Assembly: GCA_018292915.2 (NCBI GenBank)
Contig: JACVVK020000214.1
Span: forward strand, 1,007,501 to 1,071,500
Length of the DNA stretch: 64,000 nucleotides
Direction: 5' to 3'
Origin: Batillaria attramentaria
Taxonomy: Eukaryota > Mollusca > Gastropoda > Batillariidae
Position 1 is the stretch's first letter, and the number at the start of each line of letters is the position of its first letter. The translations under genes and the position numbers were made by a program. Below the pieces are notes generated by a model, which was not told where the DNA came from, did no database searches, and was given only the letters and a program-made list of their open reading frames with translations. Shown in pieces: positions 12,917 to 21,737 of this stretch.

Positions 12917-14389
12917 AAAAAAAGAATAAAAAAAAAGAAAAAAAAAAGTCAGTACAATTCAATAAACCTTTGCTTTCTCATGCATTGATTGGAATAAATT
13001 ACGGTTTGTATACAGCGTGAGCAATGTGCATAGCGAGTTTCTTAAATTTATTGTACGTTTTGCAAACAGACTTTGGGAAAAGATGGAAATACGATTAACT
13101 ATGAAACAACAGACAACGGACAAATGATGAGGGTTGAATTATAAAGTATGTTTAAATTATATTTGTCAACTTTGTCATAGTCCTGTGGACCTGTACAATC
13201 GGTCGGCTATATGCTTGAAATTCATTCATTTTTTGTTCACTGTTGAAAGGGAGAAGACATGTCAGTGCGCGCCAGCCATCTATTGAGCTGGATGTTATTG
13301 AGAGACGAAGTTTGGCCAGAGAAGGGGACGGATCCGCCCAGAGTGCACACATCTACTGGGATGCCGACCCTCCTGCTTCTGATGGAGTGGACGCTGCTGG
13401 TAGGTCATGGGTGGAATCCACGGAGGGCTCGGAAGTTGGGGCAATTTTTATCATGCATGATGATGGAGATGAGGATGATGGTAAGATGATGCTATCGAGG
13501 TCCGTGTGGTTTGGGACTGCGGGACAGGGCCGCATTCCACGCTTCCTGTCATAAATATCCCGGCGTTTACCAGGCCTGGGAACTACGGCACCTGCGGTGC
13601 TGGCCGTGTAATCATCCACATCATAAGACGTGTCATACCAAGGGAAGCACCCCCAAAGTCGCACATGTGAAGTGGGTGAAACTCGGCTGTGTGGCAACAA
13701 CCTCTCCATTGGGCCCATAGCACACCCGCTCTTGGTAGGAGCCGACCTAGGTAAGAAAAATCCCGCTTGTCTCGGCTGGGACTCGAACCAGGGTCTCCCG
13801 GTCCATGGTCCGAAGTGCTAACCACTACACTACGGGGGCCCTCATTTGGTTTGGGCCCATGAATGTGTGAATCAGATAGGGGTAAAGGTTCATTAACGGC
13901 TGTTTTGAAACGGGAAACGCTTTGCTGGAAATAAATTGTTTCTACTGTTTAGTTCGCAGCTGTTTAGAAACCGTTAGTTCGCGATTTCACGTGAACGGAG
14001 GATAAAAGCGCTGAGCCTATTTGGTTTCTGTTTTAGAAGAGACACCTCCACCTGCCCGCCACAGACCAGGAAACCCTCCTGCCGACTACCTGAACCCAGA
14101 ACCGTCACGTGACGAGACAGAGGAGGAAGCCGCTGAGTTCAACACTGTCCCTTTCTACCAGAACGCACAGATCAGGAATACGGGGGCATCAGGGGCTGCA
14201 GCTGAAAGCTCGCAAGCTGTTGCTATCAACAACAGTCCTCCTACTGCCACTGCTGCTTCAGAATATGGCAATGGCCAGGTAGAGGACCGGACCGACGACA
14301 ATCAGCGCACAGGCAGCGCAGATACTGAAACCGATGAGACCGGCTATATGAAATATGCTCCTCGGCTGTATGAAAATACGGGGCCCTGA
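291..14389 (+). CDS. Gene A: multi-Ig transmembrane receptor (11 exons)
   Basis: Joining exons 291-369, 899-1246, 1585-1878, 2519-2678, 2934-3091, 3333-3623, 5280-5469, 5828-5976, 6342-6428, 13250-13399 and 14037-14389 gives 2259 nt, an open frame of 752 residues plus stop. Every intron starts GT and ends AG and all junction phases agree (mostly phase 1). The order is signal peptide (about 1-22), Ig-like unit 1 (27-142), unit 2 (143-240), unit 3 over two exons (241-346), unit 4 (347-443), unit 5 over two exons (444-556), one transmembrane helix (about 562-583), and a 170-residue tail. The tail has Tyr-x-Asn at 653, 676, 712 and 747, the Grb2-SH2 type sequence. By architecture it is a cell-surface receptor or adhesion molecule. 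I do not recognise a named orthologue. Introns host a SINE, a foldback transposon and a repeat split by a 4.7-kb insertion. Confidence 0.8.
573..650. repeat. (TC)n / (TG)n microsatellite
   Basis: Compound dinucleotide tract in gene A intron 1. Confidence 0.95.
899..1246 (+). CDS. Gene A exon 2: N-terminal Ig-like domain
   Basis: A 116-codon symmetric phase-1 exon flanked by TTCAG and GTGAGT. It encodes an Ig V-like unit with several cysteines (NFDC, TLAC, EHC, DPCVC) and a W-WESSI strand near the end. The same pattern, including VWESSI, recurs in the exon at 62479-62814, so the two are paralogous. N-glycosylation sequons (NIS, NFT, NET) fit an extracellular position. Confidence 0.75.
1585..1878 (+). 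CDS. Gene A exon 3: Ig C2-like domain
   Basis: A 98-codon phase-1 exon ending at GTAAGC. The first Ig cysteine lies in VHCLFHKGNP and the second in DAGILSCEAPG, a variant of the DxGxYxC motif with an aliphatic residue replacing tyrosine. An extra cysteine precedes it (VECDD). The exons at 3333 and 63133 share the same signature. Confidence 0.8.
2242..2416 (-). mobile_element. tRNA-derived SINE
   Basis: Read on the minus strand it opens with a tRNA-like head containing A-box-like GGCCGAATGG and B-box-like GAGTTCGAATCCC, followed by a body ending in a GGACGTTAAACTCCC-like tail. It is flanked by a 13-bp direct repeat CCAAGTTGTAAGA at 2229-2241 and 2417-2429, the target-site duplication. The same family recurs at 6752, 16203, 24807, 36833, 44500 and 56397. 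Confidence 0.85.
2519..2678 (+). CDS. Gene A exon 4: first half of a split Ig-like unit
   Basis: Starts PPKFVKGQ after TTCCAG and ends in phase 2 at GTAATA. It shares PP-F, F-IRTHT and two closely spaced cysteines (TGCH, TDCS) with the exons at 5280, 55156 and 63852. It must join exon 5 to complete the fold. Confidence 0.75.
2934..3091 (+). CDS. Gene A exon 5: second half of the split Ig-like unit
   Basis: A phase 2 to phase 1 exon between CCCCAG and GTATGT. It encodes TGPPPDMTLTVHLVN and EGLWRLTVSN. The position where an Ig domain normally has Y-x-C reads W-x-L, so the usual second cysteine is absent. Exon 8 has the same substitution. Confidence 0.75.
3333..3623 (+). CDS. Gene A exon 6: Ig C2-like domain
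   Basis: A 97-codon phase-1 exon with VCFWHEGNPP, LLDRHG, VGCQDAGLIRCEAPG and RLLVKC, closely matching exon 3. Together with exons 7-8 it repeats the unit of exons 3-5, which points to internal duplication of a three-exon block. Confidence 0.8.
4052..5142 (+). mobile_element. Foldback DNA transposon with integrase-like remnant
   Basis: Two arms of about 230 bp (4052-4280 and 4908-5142) are inverted copies, beginning TGCGCGTGTTACGCG and ending CGCGTAACACGCGCA. Each arm is built from repeated GTTCATGAA-type units spaced about 25-30 bp. Between them lies a broken reading frame. The element sits in gene A intron 6. Confidence 0.75.
4395..4826 (+). pseudogene. Integrase-derived protein C-terminus (KRBA2-like)
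   Basis: The frame reads MKALDVGDNVLVPVSEFDRG, breaks at about 4497 by a frameshift or stop, then continues GVVIEKSERGFKIGTKAGVL to a CSCKTGC cysteine cluster. This VP-DRGRGD / Y-IGTK-G / CSC-C arrangement is what I know from the C-terminus of Ginger-integrase-derived proteins annotated as KRAB-A domain-containing protein 2-like. The upstream catalytic region is missing, so it is a non-functional remnant. The family assignment is from memory and moderately secure. Confidence 0.5.
5280..5469 (+). CDS. Gene A exon 7: first half of a split Ig-like unit
   Basis: Starts PPTFINSHSN after TTTTCAG and ends phase 2 before GTAAAA. It has F-VRTHT-AITEC and a final ECAR, matching exon 4 and its paralogues. 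It lies 137 bp downstream of a foldback transposon. Confidence 0.75.
5828..5976 (+). CDS. Gene A exon 8: second half of the split Ig-like unit
   Basis: A phase 2 to phase 1 exon between TTTTCAG and GTATGC. It encodes ELTGTPPDLVL, EGRWQLNLTN and FALVVRE, matching exon 5. It is the last extracellular exon before the membrane helix. Confidence 0.75.
6342..6428 (+). CDS. Gene A exon 9: transmembrane helix
   Basis: A 29-codon phase-1 exon encoding GAGVAAFVLLVVIITAAVC followed by LRK, a hydrophobic span with a basic stop-transfer end. The flanks are CTTAG and GTGAGG. Confidence 0.8.
6505..7086 (+). mobile_element. Left part of palindrome-tipped repeat, copy 1
   Basis: Matches 36613-37152 nearly base for base, including an embedded SINE and (GA)n tracts. 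The match stops at CTCTAGCA (7079-7086) and resumes at the same 8 bases at 11834, so a single copy has been split by an insertion. Confidence 0.8.
6752..6925 (-). mobile_element. tRNA-derived SINE inside the larger repeat
   Basis: Same SINE family as 2242-2416, minus orientation, flanked by (GA)n. The copy at 36833-37006 occupies the same place in the host repeat, so the SINE inserted before the host repeat duplicated. Confidence 0.8.
8652..8698. repeat. (CA)n microsatellite
   Basis: Uninterrupted dinucleotide tract inside the 4.7-kb insertion. Confidence 0.95.
9821..9864. repeat. (CA)n microsatellite
   Basis: Dinucleotide tract followed by a poly-A run at about 9881. Confidence 0.95.
11834..12882 (+). 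mobile_element. Right part of palindrome-tipped repeat, copy 1
   Basis: Continues the repeat begun at 6505 and matches 37145-38250. It includes two diverged internal repeats of the CTTGTGATTTCCCTGTTG segment and ends with the 28-nt palindrome at 12848-12875 followed by A's and a C/A homopolymer run. Confidence 0.75.
12848..12875. repeat. Perfect 28-nt palindrome at repeat end
   Basis: AAGTTGTTTCTCTA is followed directly by its reverse complement. The identical palindrome closes the other copy at 38216-38243. Confidence 0.9.
13250..13399 (+). CDS. Gene A exon 10: cytoplasmic tail, membrane-proximal
   Basis: A phase-1 exon after TTGAAAG, with a pyrimidine-rich run upstream, ending at GTAGGT. 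It encodes a basic then acidic stretch (GRRHVSARQPSIELD, AHIYWDADPP). Phase and frame match exons 9 and 11. A 450-bp tRNA-headed repeat begins only a few bases inside the following intron. The acceptor is less certain than the others. Confidence 0.6.
13405..13852 (-). mobile_element. Long SINE with tRNA-like head, intron start
   Basis: On the minus strand the head reads GTAGTGTAGTGGTTAGCAC and later GGTTCGAGTCCC, classic A and B box sequences. The body runs to the edge of gene A exon 10, stopping a few bases after its splice donor. An inverted, head-truncated copy lies at 55735-56036. Confidence 0.7.
14037..14389 (+). CDS. Gene A exon 11: tail with four YxN motifs
   Basis: The final exon after TTTTAG, ending at TGA 14387-14389. 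It is acidic and Pro/Ala-rich, with DYLNPEP, FYQNAQI, EYGNGQ and LYENTGP, each containing Tyr-x-Asn. No YxxM or clear ITIM is present. The Tyr-x-Asn pattern is the known Grb2 SH2 preference once phosphorylated; use by this protein is inferred. A pogo-like element starts 152 bp after the stop. Confidence 0.75.
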
Positions 14390-15209
14390 GGGTTCTTTTG
14401 ACAAACTGACAAACCTTTGATAAAGGAAAATGTCCCTGGAATGTCAGTCTAGAAAGAATGCAGACGAACATTGTAATCATGTGTACGTAGTAGTCAGGAC
14501 TTGTGTGTTCTTAGACTGGGTCGGATATCTTTTGTTAATACAGTCGCACTCGCCTAAACGAAACACGCTTAAGCAAAAAACTCGGATAACAGAAACCAAA
14601 ACCAATTCCCCGCCAGACCCCCCTCTTTGTAAGACTATTTCTAATTCGGATAAGCCAAACTCTGTCAAAAAATAGCTAACTCAAACACGGATATCTCAAA
14701 CGTGATTTTGACAGATAAGCCGAACTCTAAACACTGTCGGAGAGACTTTAAAAAAAATTTTTTGCTTGAAAAACACGTCGGGAAGATAACTTATGAACAT
14801 ATTTCGTCACGGCCATAATTATCCTACGGAAACGAACACGTCACCTGTTTTTCAGTGTACGGGAAACTGATGACGCGTGCCACATGTTTTGCAGGCGCCA
14901 TTGTTTGGAGAGAACGGGTGGTAGATCTAAGTTTGCGTGCGTGAATTAGGTGGTGGGTTCAGGGTTAGAGATGGGATGACCGAAGGAGGGGCACAGGGGA
15001 GGGGCAGGTCGAAAGGTAACCTTGGGAGATTTGCGATGGGCGTGGTTTATGGGCTAGTCGAAAGGATGTGAGCTCGGGCTTAGATTTGTGCGTGCACGAT
15101 TGTTTCTTTTGGCGTGTGTAGGGGAGGGAGTGTGTAACATGCAGTCTCCCAGTGTGTGTGTGTGTGTGTGGGCGGGGGGGGGGGGGGGATGGAGCGTGCA
15201 TTGGCTTGT

Positions 15210-15375
15210 GCGTATAGAAGCGCGCACATGTGTGTGTGTGTGTGTGTGTGTGCGGTGTGTGTGTGTGGGGGGGGGGGGGGGGGGATGGAGCGTGCATTGG
15301 CTTGTGCGTGTAGAAGCGCGAACATTTGTGTGTGTGTGTGTGTGAGTGTGTGTGTGTGTGTGTGTGTCAGCGCGC

Positions 15376-15432
<57 letters not shown>
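15210..15432. repeat. (TG)n compound microsatellite
   Basis: Long TG tract interrupted by G-runs and short unique segments within the pogo-like element. Confidence 0.95.
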
Positions 15433-15435
<3 letters not shown>

Positions 15436-15531
15436 ATGGGGGAGGGGTGGAGGTGAGGGGGTGGGTGGGTGGTGGAGTGCAGCAACGGAGTGGAGCGTAC
15501 ATTGATTTGTGCGTACAGTAATGCGACCGCA

Positions 15532-15798
<267 letters not shown>

Positions 15799-16202
15799 CT
15801 GTGTTACTAGTCTCAGGAATCAATAAGCTCGACCCGTGTCTCTCTCAGACCGTTGCCATTATACACATTTGCATATACATATAGTATACGTTTGCCCATA
15901 GAAAAACAGCATACACGTCTACAAACTTTCGCAAAATTATCAATTCGATGTTTCAGTTGCAAAGGGAAGCAATAATATTCGCTTTAAAAAAAAGAAACTT
16001 TTTACAAACATTCCAAGTGATTTTACAACTTATCCTGAAAAAAAACTCGGTTAAGCCGAACTGCAGGGTGATTTCTCGGGAAAGGTTTGGCTTATCCGAA
16101 CTCGGATATGCAGAAACTCGGATAAGCGAAACGATTTTCCATTCCCCGGGCGAGTTCGGCTTAAGCGTGTTTGACTGTATTACAAAATTTCTTTGTGCCA
16201 CG

Positions 16203-16345
16203 TCTGCTGTGTTTCGCCGGCATAGACGAGTCGTAGAGCATTGCGCTTCCTGTGCTCGGGTCGTGAGTTCGATTCCTGACTTGGGCCAAATATCTGTGGT
16301 GGCCTTTTTCTCTTTGCCCTGTGTTTGATTTCACCCTTCTGTGGT
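16203..16345 (+). mobile_element. Diverged tRNA-derived SINE
   Basis: Contains GTCGTGAGTTCGATTCCTG (B box) and a body reading GGGCCAAATATCTGTGGTGG, matching the family seen at 2242. It lies just outside the end of the pogo-like element. Confidence 0.7.
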
Positions 16346-16619
16346 AGAAAAACAACCCCCCCTCCCCCCCCCCTCAACACACACACCCTAACTCCCTTAC
16401 CTCCTGTACCTGTTGTCAAGTATGCACCAAGTATGACAGTAGAGTATACGTAATTTCTTTTTATTGAATTTTGAATAATTATTTGAAAATTTGGAACAGC
16501 ACTGATACCACATTAGTTACAGTTTGTACATTGCATTTGCTGCCATGACCTTAGCTGCTGATTTTCCTTTTGACAAGATTCAGTGTGTTTATGTGAAGGA
16601 AGGGTGGCTTGTAAACACG

Positions 16620-16800
16620 TTTCCTTTCTTGTGTTGTTTCCATAGTTGTCGAAACAACATCTTAGGACAAGCTGAAGTTTCATAGGCAAGTTTTTGTTGT
16701 ACAAATTCAAGTCGCAGTCATTTTCCGCAGAGACGATGATGCAAGTCTAACTCTGACATTGAAGCAGGCAAACGTACGTCATCGATACTGACACCCACGG
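16620..16800 (+). repeat. Dispersed repeat, copy 1
   Basis: Shares GCAGAGACGAT-TGCAAGT-TAACTCTGACA and flanking bases with 25680-25855 in the same orientation, at clearly reduced identity. No coding content is recognised. Confidence 0.6.
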
Positions 16801-16832
16801 TGCCCTAGAATGCATTTTTTTTCGGCCGATTT

Positions 16833-16872
<40 letters not shown>

Positions 16873-17059
16873 CGTGCGTGTGTGTGTGTGTGTGTGTGTT
16901 GCAAAGAAGTGTAAAACAGTTATTACGTCAAATGTATTATACATTCCTTACAGGAATTATGTCGAAACGATCAAAAACAACAACAGAAATCCGGATTCCA
17001 ACCAAATTCGACAAGGTGGAATGACCATAATTTGTGTTCATGCAGTCTGACCGACTCTT

Positions 17060-17160
17060 CCTCTAACTGCTTTGGAAATGTTAAGCCCACCAAATTTGAA
17101 AAATAAATACAATTCTAAATTTCGAAATTTAAATAGCTGAGCTGACCCTTCACACCACGA
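17060..17160 (+). repeat. Dispersed repeat shared with 22800-22905
   Basis: The stretch from GCTTTGGAAATGTTAAGCCC to CTGACCCTTCACACCAC reappears inverted at 22800-22905, where it forms part of a block inserted in a LINE. Confidence 0.7.
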
Positions 17161-17189
17161 AACTCACGACTTTCAACTTTAATACGCCG

Positions 17190-17190
<1 letters not shown>

Positions 17191-17240
<50 letters not shown>
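17191..17240. repeat. (CA)n microsatellite
   Basis: Uninterrupted dinucleotide tract. Confidence 0.95.
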
Positions 17241-17241
<1 letters not shown>

Positions 17242-17331
17242 GACGTTTTCAGCAAGTTTTAATAGAGTAAACAGTGTAAATATGTACACAGATTTCAAAC
17301 TTAGCGTGTATCTTCACCTAACTTTCAGTTA

Positions 17332-18507
17332 AGGCGATGTCACACTGAAAACATGTTTTCCTAAAACATGTTTTATAAAACATGTTTTGAAAGGCAAAAC
17401 GCCCGAAACATGCTTTCCGAAACAATACATGACACACGTGAAAACAAGCAAGCGCGCGTCTAAGGCGATGATGATGATGATGATGAAACGTTTTTATTCA
17501 GGATAAAGCATTTAGGCATTACTGCCTGTCTTACAAGCTGTCCTGCTAGTCTACGTTAAAGGGTAAAAAGACAACATCAAAACAAGGGGGAAAAAAAGGG
17601 GGGGGGGGAGAGAAAAAAGACAAACAAAAGTATTAACTATCTAAAAGAAATGAAGAAGAGAAAAGTAGACATGATAAACAATCAAAACACACGTGGCATT
17701 TGTGGATGGTATTGGCTGTATGCCAAGTAAGAACTTCAAAGTCGTCACTAACATTCGAAAACATGCATATAACACATTTCTACCTACATGGTCAGATGAG
17801 CGTGTCGTGTAGAATTTGTTTGAAGTCAGTGAATTTGGAAATGTTTTGGATACTTAGTGGTAAAGAGTTCCATATGGATGCCCCTGAGAAAGACAGGCTA
17901 CATTTGTAGATATCAACCCTTGGACGAGGCACTGGGAGCAGACTGTTCCTTGTGTTGTGTTGTTTATCGTGTTTGAAATTAAACAGTTGATGAAGATATG
18001 TTGGGGCTTTGCAGTAGACAATTTTGTGCATTAGTAAGCATTTGTTAAATTCCAGATGCTGTTTTAGGGGAAGAAGTTTGAGGATTTTAAACTTTTGGTC
18101 AGTACTAGAATTACCCGAGTGTAAGAGTTTGACAGCGCGCCGGTGAATGGAGTTTACCTTTTTGAACTGATTTTCGCTGCACTCGTCCCACAGAGTAGAC
18201 GCAAAATCCAGGTGACTTTGCACGTGGGCATGAAAGAAGAAGAGAGAGAGAGAGAGGGTCCCGCTACGGACATGTTGACTGAGCGGATACGGGAAGGTGT
18301 CACTTGACACTCCGCACGGCGGCTTTCATTGGTTGAAACACAAAACATGTTTTCGGATTTTAGGGCAGGCTCTAAAACTGAAAACACGATCAAAACATTT
18401 GAAAACATTGTTGTGAAGTATGTCACACGACAAAACACGTTGTTTCGCAGCGAAACATCTGAAAACAATGTTTTCAAGTGTTTTTGCCCTCTCGTGTGAC
18501 ATGGCCA
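17332..18507. mobile_element. Harbinger-like element split by a LINE fragment
   Basis: Left end AGGCGATGTCACAC and right end (complement) TGGCCATGTCACAC form inverted termini, flanked by TTA at 17329-17331 and 18508-18510. A TTA duplication fits PIF/Harbinger. The subterminal zones repeat AAACATGTTTT-like motifs. A LINE piece (about 17464-18222) lies inside. Confidence 0.6.
17464..18222 (-). mobile_element. LINE ORF2 C-terminal fragment
   Basis: The minus-strand frame (17792-18220) reads SHLDFASTLWDECSENQ, VNSIHRRAVKLL, YCKAPTYLHQLFNF and SGASIWNSLP. These are marks of the region after the reverse-transcriptase domain in CR1/jockey-type LINEs. The 3' end is a (TGA)n repeat at 17467-17485. 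It is 5'-truncated and lacks the catalytic domain. Confidence 0.7.
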
Positions 18508-18570
18508 TTAGTAATAGTCCGTGCATGTCAGTAATAATATTACGAAGTACTGCAAGTAAATTAATCTGGA

Positions 18571-18616
<46 letters not shown>

Positions 18617-19394
18617 GTCTCTGTTGTTTTGCACAATGGTTTTGTTTTTGTTTGTTTTGTTACCGATTTATGGGAACACACATTTCATACTATCATAATA
18701 GTAGCAAGGTTTCGACTCTTTCTGATTTAAAAATAAAATAGTTCTGCCTAGAGTGGTACTCGCATCATGTGGAAGTTAACAGAAAAATGAGCATCGTTCT
18801 TGCGGACGACATCTCTGCGGCCCACAAGAAGATCATAAAATGAGGTAGTTTGCACGCACGTTCAAATTTACAAGAAACTGAAATCCGTTTACTTCACTTA
18901 AGAAGGCATGTGTCCGAAAATACAGAGCTCTTTCTTTGAATCCATTCGATGGCATTCTCTCATAACATAGACATCCCCCCCAAAAACAACAAGAAGAAGA
19001 AAAAACAACAACAACAAACCAAGTGCCCACCAAAGCGAGGGAACGAACCTCGTTTATAAAGGCCTAACTACTAAACAGAAATGTTTACAGAAAACCTGGA
19101 ACCTGAACATACGCTTTGCAGATCTCTCCGCAAACGTGCCTTTTTTTTTTTTCTTTTTTTTTTAAGCTCAGTCAGATAATTTCTGTAAAACGTTATGTGT
19201 AGATGAAAGCATCAACCCTTTTTGAATGTAGTAAGAGAATAATTATCTCCGGTCATAAAGTGTCATACCATCTGTGCCTTCACAAACGTTGCGTGCAAAT
19301 AGAGCTCGTTCCTCTCTGACCACCTCACTCTATGTAGACACGAAGGAATATTATGAGTGTACGTAATAGTACCGTCATTCTGCAAGAACATATA

Positions 19395-19840
19395 CAGTCA
19401 AACACGCTTAAGCCGAACTCGCCCGGGGAATGGAAAATCGTTTCGCTTATCCGAGTTTCTGCATATCCGAGTTCGGATAAGCCAAACCTTTCCCGAGAAA
19501 TCACCCTGCAGTTCGGCTTAACCGAGTTTTTTTTTCAGGATAAGTTGTAAAATCACTTGGAATGTTAGTAAAAAGTTTTTTGTTTTTGTTTTTTTTCTAA
19601 AAGAGGATATCTTTGCTTCCCTTTGCAACTGAAACATCGAATGGACAATTTTGCGAAAGTTTGTAGACGTGTATGCTGTTTTTCTATGGGCAAATGTATA
19701 CTATATGTATATGCAAATGTGTATAATGGCAACGGTCTGAGAGAGACAAGGGTCGAGCTTATTGATTCCTGAGACTAGTAACACAGACAAAACTCTCTCT
19801 CTCTCTCTCTCAGAGACTCACTCTCTCTCTCTCTGTGCGT

Positions 19841-19888
<48 letters not shown>

Positions 19889-20015
19889 CGTGTGTGTGTG
19901 TGTGTGTGTGTGTTTAAATGAATAAGATCAAAACAGTGACAAGTTGTAAGTGCTTTCTTCAGTGGGGCTTTATTTTAAAAAAAAAACACACAAAAAAACC
20001 TATAAAACTAAATGG

Positions 20016-20079
<64 letters not shown>

Positions 20080-20861
20080 TTAATGCGGTCGCATTACTGT
20101 ACGCACAAATCATTGTACGCTCCACTCCGTTCCTGCACTCCACCACACCCCCCCCCCCTCACACACACACACACACACAAATGTGCGCGCTTCTATACGC
20201 ACAAGCCAATACACGCTCCCCCCCCCCCCCCCCCCCCCCACACACACACTGGGAGACTGCATGTTACACACTCCCTCCCCTACACACGCCAAAAGAAACA
20301 ATCGTGCACGCACAAATCTAAGCCCGAGCTCACATCCTTTCGACTAGCCCATAAACCACGCCCATCGCAAATCTCCCAAGGTTACCTTGCGACCTGCCCC
20401 TCCCCTGTGCCCCTCCCTTGGTCATCCTATCTGTAACCCTGAACCCACAACCTAATTCACGCACGCAAACTTAGATCTACCACTCGTTCTGTCCAAACAA
20501 TGGCGCCCGCAAAACATGTGGCACGCGTCATCAGTTTCCCGCATACTGAAAAACAGGTGACGTGTTCGTTTCCGTAGGATAATTATGGCCGTGACGAAAT
20601 ATTCATAAGTTATCTTCCCGACGTGTTTTTCAAGCAAAAATTTAAAAAAAAAATAGTCTCTCCGACAGTGTTTAGAGTTCGGCTTATCTGTCAAAATCAC
20701 GTTTGAGATATCCGTGTTTGAGTTAGCTATTTTTTGACAGAGTTTGGCTTATCCGAATTAGAAATAGTCTTACAAAGAGGGGGGTCTGGCGGGGAATTGG
20801 TTTTGGTTTCTGTTATCCGAGTTTTTTGCTTAAGCGTGTTTCGCTTAGGCGAGTGCGGCTG
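19395..20861 (-). mobile_element. pogo/Tigger-like element, copy 2 (inverted)
   Basis: Inverted copy of 14541-16177, from CAGTCAAACACGCTTAAGCC to the complement of CAGCCGCACTCGCC, again flanked by TA. Internal microsatellites differ in length. The two copies form an inverted pair with a 3.2-kb spacer. Confidence 0.75.
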
Positions 20862-21100
20862 TACTCGCTGAATTAAACGTTGCACCTTGTGGTTCTTATG
20901 TTATATTGTGGTTTGCGTGCTTGTTACAAATTATTTTCTTTTCTGGATATGATAACACCCTTAAGAGCACTGTGGCCTATTATTATTTTTTCTGCTAAAA
21001 GATGTTCAACGTGCTTTTTATGGAAAACAAAAATACTAAACATAAAAAAAATGTTTATAATAAAATGCGCAGTTTTTATAATATTTTACAATATTTCGTA

Positions 21101-21107
21101 CACACAC

Positions 21108-21168
<61 letters not shown>
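21101..21168. repeat. (CA)n microsatellite
   Basis: Long dinucleotide tract with one CG interruption. Confidence 0.95.
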
Positions 21169-21170
<2 letters not shown>

Positions 21171-21329
21171 GTTCAAGAACAATTCAGTGTTTCTGACCTG
21201 TACCTGATATCTGAACGGTGCATTAGGTCTGTCGGAAGGAAGTGGCGTAAAGAGAGCCAAACAAGAGAGCAGGTTTCCCTTTGAGGAAACCATAAGATTA
21301 AAACAGCGCACAAGCGGACGAGATGCCTG

Positions 21330-21362
<33 letters not shown>

Positions 21363-21366
<4 letters not shown>

Positions 21367-21470
21367 TCGAACTCGAACTCGAACTCGAACTCGAACAGTT
21401 TATTGTTGAAGGTCTCACGCCCTTAACAATGATGTCGCGCAGAGTGTCAATACGATCACCCGGGCCAACA
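21363..21470 (-). mobile_element. LINE 3' tail with hexamer repeat
   Basis: A (CGAACT)n run at 21363-21397 continues into a segment that reads, on the minus strand, GACCTTCAACAATAAACTG. A short 3' UTR followed by a microsatellite-type tail is usual for some LINE clades. No coding part remains. Confidence 0.4.
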
Positions 21471-21488
21471 ATTAAAGCTGTAACATTT

Positions 21489-21532
<44 letters not shown>

Positions 21533-21737
21533 TTTCCGTTTAGGTGCGAAAGAGGATCAGAACGTATGGGACTGTCCACTCCCAGTAATATCAGATTATC
21601 TAACATGCTTTGCCAAAAAAGGTAAATACTATCTAAAGCAGGTTACTAGAATGCTTGCTTAACGCCCAATGTATCAAAGAGAGCCAATTCAGGGCAGGTA
21701 ATAAAGGGCCTCTTTAAACACAAACAACAACAACAAA

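Noticed and set aside
13750..13845. A functional tRNA gene
   Set aside because: A and B boxes are present, but it is joined to a repeat body also seen at 55735, and the acceptor stem does not pair well; read as a SINE head.
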